Origin: Amaurobius ferox
Lineage: Eukaryota; Arthropoda; Arachnida; Araneae; Amaurobiidae
Length of the DNA: 64,000 nucleotides
NCBI GenBank assembly: GCA_951213105.1
Contig: OX578142.1
Location: 117,194,065 to 117,258,064 of the forward strand
Direction: 5' to 3'
The position numbers were made by a program, and so were the translations under genes. Each line of letters starts with the position of its first letter. The first letter of the stretch is position 1. This document shows positions 59,243-64,000 of the stretch, piece by piece. The notes under the pieces are model-generated. The model was not told where the DNA came from. It made no database searches and was given only the letters and a program-made list of their open reading frames with translations.

Positions 59243-60185
59243 AGAAACAACATTTACTTCATTGTATCTACGTAAATTGTAGAAACCACAGATTAGCTTT
59301 AGTATTCGTTCACTTATTAAAGAAATATGACAATCAATCTTCAATCAGTTGACTCACTTTTAGTTTTGTGAAAAATGTTCCATTATAGCCCAAAGAAGGG
59401 TGAAATTTTTAAAGAAATTCAAGGAAACGTATACAATTTAAACATGCTGAAAATGATTAAAGTGTCCACCTCTCGCTGGCTTTCACATGGACGGACTTGT
59501 GAAAGAATCTCCTCACGATATGAACAACTAGTTGAAACGTTAGATTCTTTGTTTGTTGAAACAAGGGAACCTGAACTTAGAGGGTTACGCCAAATTCTAA
59601 TCACTTACATATCTCCTCAAATAATACCTTCATGCCGAGTTTCACGGCTGTAGCTCAATTTCTTATGGGTGCATATATTTTTTGCAACAAAGTGTATTTG
59701 TTTATGCAATAATAAAGTAATAAGCATTCACTCTTGCGTAGTTAGGCATAATTTATAACCTTTAAGCTGCACATGTTGAGATTGTGACATCACATTCATC
59801 ATTCAATGCTAGCATGTGGTTGGATGTTTCTGGAGGATGGAGGCCTAACTTGAGCGTTCTTTTCCAAATAAGTTTGTGGAATACATGTTACAGCTTGATA
59901 TGTTATTTTTCTTATTGATCATATTCTGTTGTCTCTTTTTAATGAATTTTATATAATCTTTTATTTACATGAATTTTGAATTTCGATTTCCAAATAACAA
60001 ACTTGGTAAAAACTAGGCGAGCCATTATATTGTTGGATTGCGTGGCAAAAATATCAGAAGTTGAAAAGCTGAAAATTTTGGAACTGGTAATTTCAAAAGC
60101 GAAGAACAATTTAATAAAAATATTATCTCATACTTACTACAGCACAGTGAAACCATTGTTTTGTGGGTGCTATTTTCACAAGTAA

Positions 60186-61255
60186 ATCAGAGGCAATCAT
60201 ATACCAGAACATCTACTGACACAACCTACTGGACGATTTCACACAGCAACCTGAGTAGACTGTGTCATTATCTTTCATTATCAACAATGCCCTCATAACT
60301 ATGTGATTTGGTTGGCTGTGATAGTTCGTCGTTCACACATTTGCCGATGCTTCTTATTCTTTTTTTTATTATTATTATTCGACTTATATACAAGTTTACA
60401 GTTTTAATTAAATTTCCTACATTACTATTACATATTCGACTTGGCTTATATACTGATTGGATTATATTCAGAAATATACAGTAGTTACTTGGGATACAAC
60501 AAATAGCTATTTGCCAAATACTGAATTTATTATCTGAAAGAGAACCATAATCAGCAAATCATATGCATTTCTTTTGCATGTCCCATTAAAATATGTATTA
60601 ATTACTTTTAAAAGCCCAGCATTAATAAATTTTAATTTGTTTTTAACATATGTTTATACTGAACAAAAGTATTCAGTCTAAGAAATAGTCAAATACCTTA
60701 TTAGAAAGTACTCAGTAGTAAAGCTTTTAAGAATATAATTTATTTCATAAGACATTTTTGTAATTAAAGCTTAATTTTTTTTTCTTTAGTAAATTTAACT
60801 TTTTAAAAAAAATTTGTATAAATGTGTGCATCTTTACTGAGGATATTAAAAGAAATAAATGTTATTATAAATGTAATACTACACGAATACAATAACATCA
60901 AGATGTAAAAAATAAATACATTTGATCTACACAAAGAAAATAAAAATATAAGCAGAAATTTTTTTTAAAGTAAATATGTAATAATTTCTATATATGTCTT
61001 ACTTCAACTGTCTAAGAAAGAATTAAAATTTTTTCTATTCTACCAAACAAAATTTGAACTTATTTTCAAGCTAAAATACTTTGTCTGACAACTGCGTTAT
61101 TTTTTTTAAGCTCTACATATGTCTTGAGAAAAATCCTTGATGTTTAAACAAACAATACTCAAACCTATCTGTAACATAAATTAATTGTTTAATAATCTCT
61201 AACAAATATAATTGCTTCATTTTTAAAGATATTTATGTCTCTTGTTTTCTTAGAA
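60186..61255. other. AT-rich stretch, nothing recognised
   Basis: No frame, repeat or RNA gene is recognised. Confidence 0.45.
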
Positions 61256-61910
61256 ACACCGTGAAAGTAACATAAAAAGGATGATGGTGGAGCTATGGAA
61301 CTGATAGAATTATCATATGGAGCCTAGGATACAGCAAAGTGCGCTGATGGTGGATCCTGTGAGCTGTCAGTAGTAATCAGAGGCCCTACTGTATAGCAGT
61401 TTGTCTGCAACACTTGCTGAGTTTCAACATGGAAAGCAACACAGTCTTGGAGTTCATTGTAGCTGGTGATGAAATCTGGTGCATAGTATGGTTACAAATC
61501 CATAGCATGGTTACAAATCATGCAATGTCAGCATTTGACCTCTCCATGTCCAAAGAAATTCAATAGGCTATGATAGCATATATTCAATATGGTGGCAGTT
61601 TGACCACAATGGTGTTGTAAAGAACATGTGCTGAACACCCACTTCTTGTGCAGAACAGATTGCAAGCCTTTAAAACTGAGACTGAAGCAACCGTAGATCT
61701 CTCTTCAGAACTCTCTCCTTGCAATTTTTACTTCTTCAGTCTATTGAAAAAGACATGAAAAGGACATTGCTTCTAGTTGAATAATGATATGAAGCATGCT
61801 GTATTGGATTTTTGAATACAGCAAATTTCTACCGCAATGACGTCTCCAACCTTGCTCGTCAATAAAACAATTGTCTTAAAATCTATGGAAATTACTTCTA
61901 AATATCTTTA
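61256..61910 (+). pseudogene. mariner transposase relic
   Basis: Frames read EFIVAGDEIWCIVW (first catalytic Asp in G-D-E-x-W), then DLSMSKEIQ (in place of 'R-P-K-K-x-K'), and after a decayed middle, SSELSPCNFYFFSLLKK, then NNDMKHAVLDF and KTIVLKSMEITSKYL. The order and the motif S-P-x-D/N-F-x-L-F-x-x-L-K-K are those of mariner (DD34D). Here the Asp of 'SPCDF' is Asn, which would remove a catalytic acid. Stops are frequent and no terminal repeats were identified. Confidence 0.65.
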
Positions 61911-62818
61911 ACCGATATCAACTTACAGATTCCGAACAGAAACTCGTTGATCATGCTTTAAAAATAAAAAATATATGGTTTGCTATTCATCTTAAAGTAT
62001 ATTTTTGAATAAAAGTTATTTCTCTTTTTTAAGCATATTTTAGATGTTTTTCAATTTTAGTATAAAGTTTTGTGATATTTTTAAATAAAATATCTGTTTC
62101 AGAGTCTTGCGTGGAGTTCGAAACCTTATTATTATTTTTAACTTAAACCTTAAATCTTGCTATAATTTTCATGTACACTGCATGTATACAAGAGTGAAAA
62201 ATTACAGTCATTAATGTCTGAAGAATTACTTTAATAAAAATTTTAATTTTGTTTATTCCAAGAAACATTATTTGTTTTTGTTGAAGCTGTTTCATGATGG
62301 AAATAGAATACATAAATTGCTTCTTAAATTAGGGTAGTCTGTTAATATATCTATGTCTCATATACAAACATTGTTCTTTAACTATTGAGAATAATATGTT
62401 CTTACAAAATATCACAAAAATATGAGCCTAACAATTTATGGTTCCCAAAATAGTAGCAGTACAGTTAAGGTGTTTGAATAAAAAAAAGTTGGGAATATCT
62501 TATGATGTTGACTTCTCCAAAAGCTCCATTGAGCTAACACGCTCAACAAAAATGGCATCATTCCAAAATACAATTTATATATGGAAAATAAATCCCCAAA
62601 TCCAAAATTGGTTTTATGCAATTATCACCTTATGTCATTTTGAATAAACTTTCCACAAGTACGCACTTTAAGCAGAGAGCGAATGATTAATTTTATTTCA
62701 GAGTATATTGTTTTTTCTCATTTTATATTTAAAGTAAATATAACAAGAGATTTGATTTTATGTTACTCTATTATAAACTGAAAAATTAAAGTAAATTAAT
62801 TTCTGATAAAACTTGTTC
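61911..62818. other. AT-rich stretch, nothing recognised
   Basis: Open frames at 62436-62647 on both strands overlap each other and have no recognisable domain. Confidence 0.4.
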
Positions 62819-62832
62819 CATTTAAATGGTGT

Positions 62833-62891
62833 CGAAAGCCCAGAACTACTGACTCGTCCGAAGTCATGAGCAGCAGAATGGTAGTTCAGGA
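62833..62891 (-). mobile_element. 59 bp SINE tail insertion with exact target duplication
   Basis: It is bounded by identical 14 bp copies of catttaaatggtgt (62819-62832 and 62892-62905). On the - strand the insert reads 'ctgctgctcatgacttcgga', then 'cgagtcagtagttctgggct', related to but diverged from the insert at 29455-29513, which has the same length. Confidence 0.75.
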
Positions 62892-62905
62892 CATTTAAAT
62901 GGTGT

Positions 62906-64000
62906 ATAAAGTGTATGTGCGATAACAGGATTCTTAGTTGAGTCTTGTTAGTGGACAAATCTAAATATACTGTATTGTTTAAAATAGACAATTAACAGTT
63001 ATCAAAAATTTCAGTTACATGTAAATAAAGAATATATATATAATTAGTAAAATATTTTTAAAACTACTGCCCTCATTTCTTTTTAAAAAGCTGTTATAAT
63101 GTCTATTTGTTAATTACTCAAAATTTTATGAAATACAACTTAAAATTATCTTATTTACAAAGTTAAAATGAAACTGATATTTTTTTATTTAGCCTTCTGC
63201 TGTCAGGATTATAAAATCTATGTCTGATCACATGGCTAAATACAGATCAAACATTGAAATAAATTTTCAATAGCATCGATAGCTAAAACATCTCGCCTCA
63301 ATCTATCTAGTTCAGAAGTAGATTTTAAAATGGAACTAGAGAAAGAAGAAAAACATTTATATGCTGTTGCAGTTTTTTTTTTGTGTGTGTGGAGGGGGGG
63401 GGGGGATCAAGTCTTTACACCTGTGCTTAAGAAAAATGTAGACAACAAAGAGGAATGATTATTTAACTTTTAAAGTTTTCCATTTTACCTGAAGTGATTT
63501 TATTTAGGTAAATGCAATCTAATAAGATTGTAAGTCCATACTAAGTCCATACTCCTAAAGGTATACACTTCTTAAATTTGGTAAAAAAAGATATGTTAAT
63601 TTTTCTTTATATGAAAAAGTCAACAGTGTTAACACTAGTATATTAATTAAATTGCATGTGAATAATGTTTTAATTTGAAACTTGGAACATATGCTCCTAC
63701 AAGGTAAAGCTTGAAATCACCAGGAAGCAAATCAACGAAACTGAAAAATAATGTGCAGAATTCAGTAACAAACATGTAATAGAATATGTAAATATTTTCC
63801 AACGAAAAAACACAAGATGTGTTTCGTAAATAACATTTAAAATGTAATTTTTAGTGGATTTTTCTTCTAGAATTTGAAATGCTATTTAACAGAGCATAAA
63901 AGTTATTTAAAATGGTTTGTTTTGCATAAAAATATTTGCTTATTCGTTACGTTACTCAGTTTAGCATGCTACTCGTACATTAAGAGGATAGTTTCCTTTC
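62906..64000. other. AT-rich stretch with a G12 run
   Basis: G12 lies at 63394-63405 after a T tract and (GT)n. No gene, repeat copy or RNA is recognised up to the window edge. Confidence 0.45.

Larger units (their letters stand above)
56630..60185 (+). pseudogene. hAT-lineage (DUF4371 / ZMYM-type) transposase relic with two insertions
   Basis: The parts read in order. An acidic leader (56630-57180) contains stops. A TTF/zinc-finger-like part follows (YYERQYNWFYYSLAASGFLC then KICSIGY; FKGGHPTRTIKKLENSNRH), 57230-57415. Next is a linker reading VRFLGENLEDKEIAQYLN to 57660. The DUF4371 core (SCSEFYAILVDESIDESQRD then QLGIIVRYQ) lies at 57740-57840 and includes the DES catalytic-type acid. INAEEIMSAIEKTT and NVMSGELSGVQRRMK (58280-58418) follow. 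After an insertion come NCRNHRLALVFVHLLKKY and SRWLSHGRTCERISSRYEQL (59250-59600). A weaker tail runs to 60185. Frameshifts and stops make it inactive. Confidence 0.7.

Overview
The window is AT-rich animal DNA. It has spliced exons, many decayed transposons, tRNA- and 5S-derived SINEs and no prokaryotic organisation. The repeat mix and the paired-class homeobox exon fit an arthropod, most likely a spider, but this is inferred from family resemblance only.

Only one host gene can be supported. It is the 3' part of a Phox2-type paired-like homeobox gene on the + strand. An exon at 11060-11336 begins at the recognition helix of the homeodomain and ends in a phase-1 donor. A terminal exon at 18731-18888 continues the same frame to a stop codon, followed by two AATAAA signals. 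The 7.4 kb intron between them holds Tigger and hAT relics. Exons for the N-terminus and most of the homeodomain are not visible and should lie left of the window. A G+C-richer island at 9225-9480, upstream of the homeobox exon, contains paired TAATTG sites and is a candidate intronic control element.

The rest is a layered transposon landscape. (1) Nine copies of one roughly 1.3 kb non-autonomous family lie between 1 and 48667. They start TAACACTTTAC, end TTTCTTGT, carry hairpins at both ends and a GACA/GACG microsatellite, have no target duplication and are preceded by T. This is the architecture of Helentron-associated elements (HINE/DINE-1-like). (2) A second family of up to about 0.9 kb (called Rep2 here) recurs at least five times. 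One copy is split by a Helentron-like copy. (3) A decayed Gypsy retrotransposon runs on the - strand from about 30.6 to 25.5 kb (Gag, protease, RT, RNase H, integrase). It is damaged by a Tc1 insertion, a SINE fragment and two tandem amplifications of its own coding sequence. (4) Single relics of Tc1, mariner, two Tigger types, hAT and a LINE tail are scattered throughout.

The right third (56.6-60.2 kb) holds a decayed hAT/DUF4371-type transposase on the + strand, broken by two younger insertions. One is a SINE with a complete 5S-rRNA-like head joined to a reduced tRNA-like segment. The other is an 824 bp solo-LTR-like element whose removal restores the host reading frame. Three tiny insertions (40, 59 and 59 bp), each flanked by an exact 14-15 bp target duplication, are bare 3' tails of the same SINE family.

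No bacterial-type system, CRISPR array or clear novel host pathway was found. The most unusual items are the composite 5S/tRNA SINE with its mini-tail insertions, the nested dating series in the DUF4371 element, and the in-frame-derived tandem repeats inside Gypsy pol.
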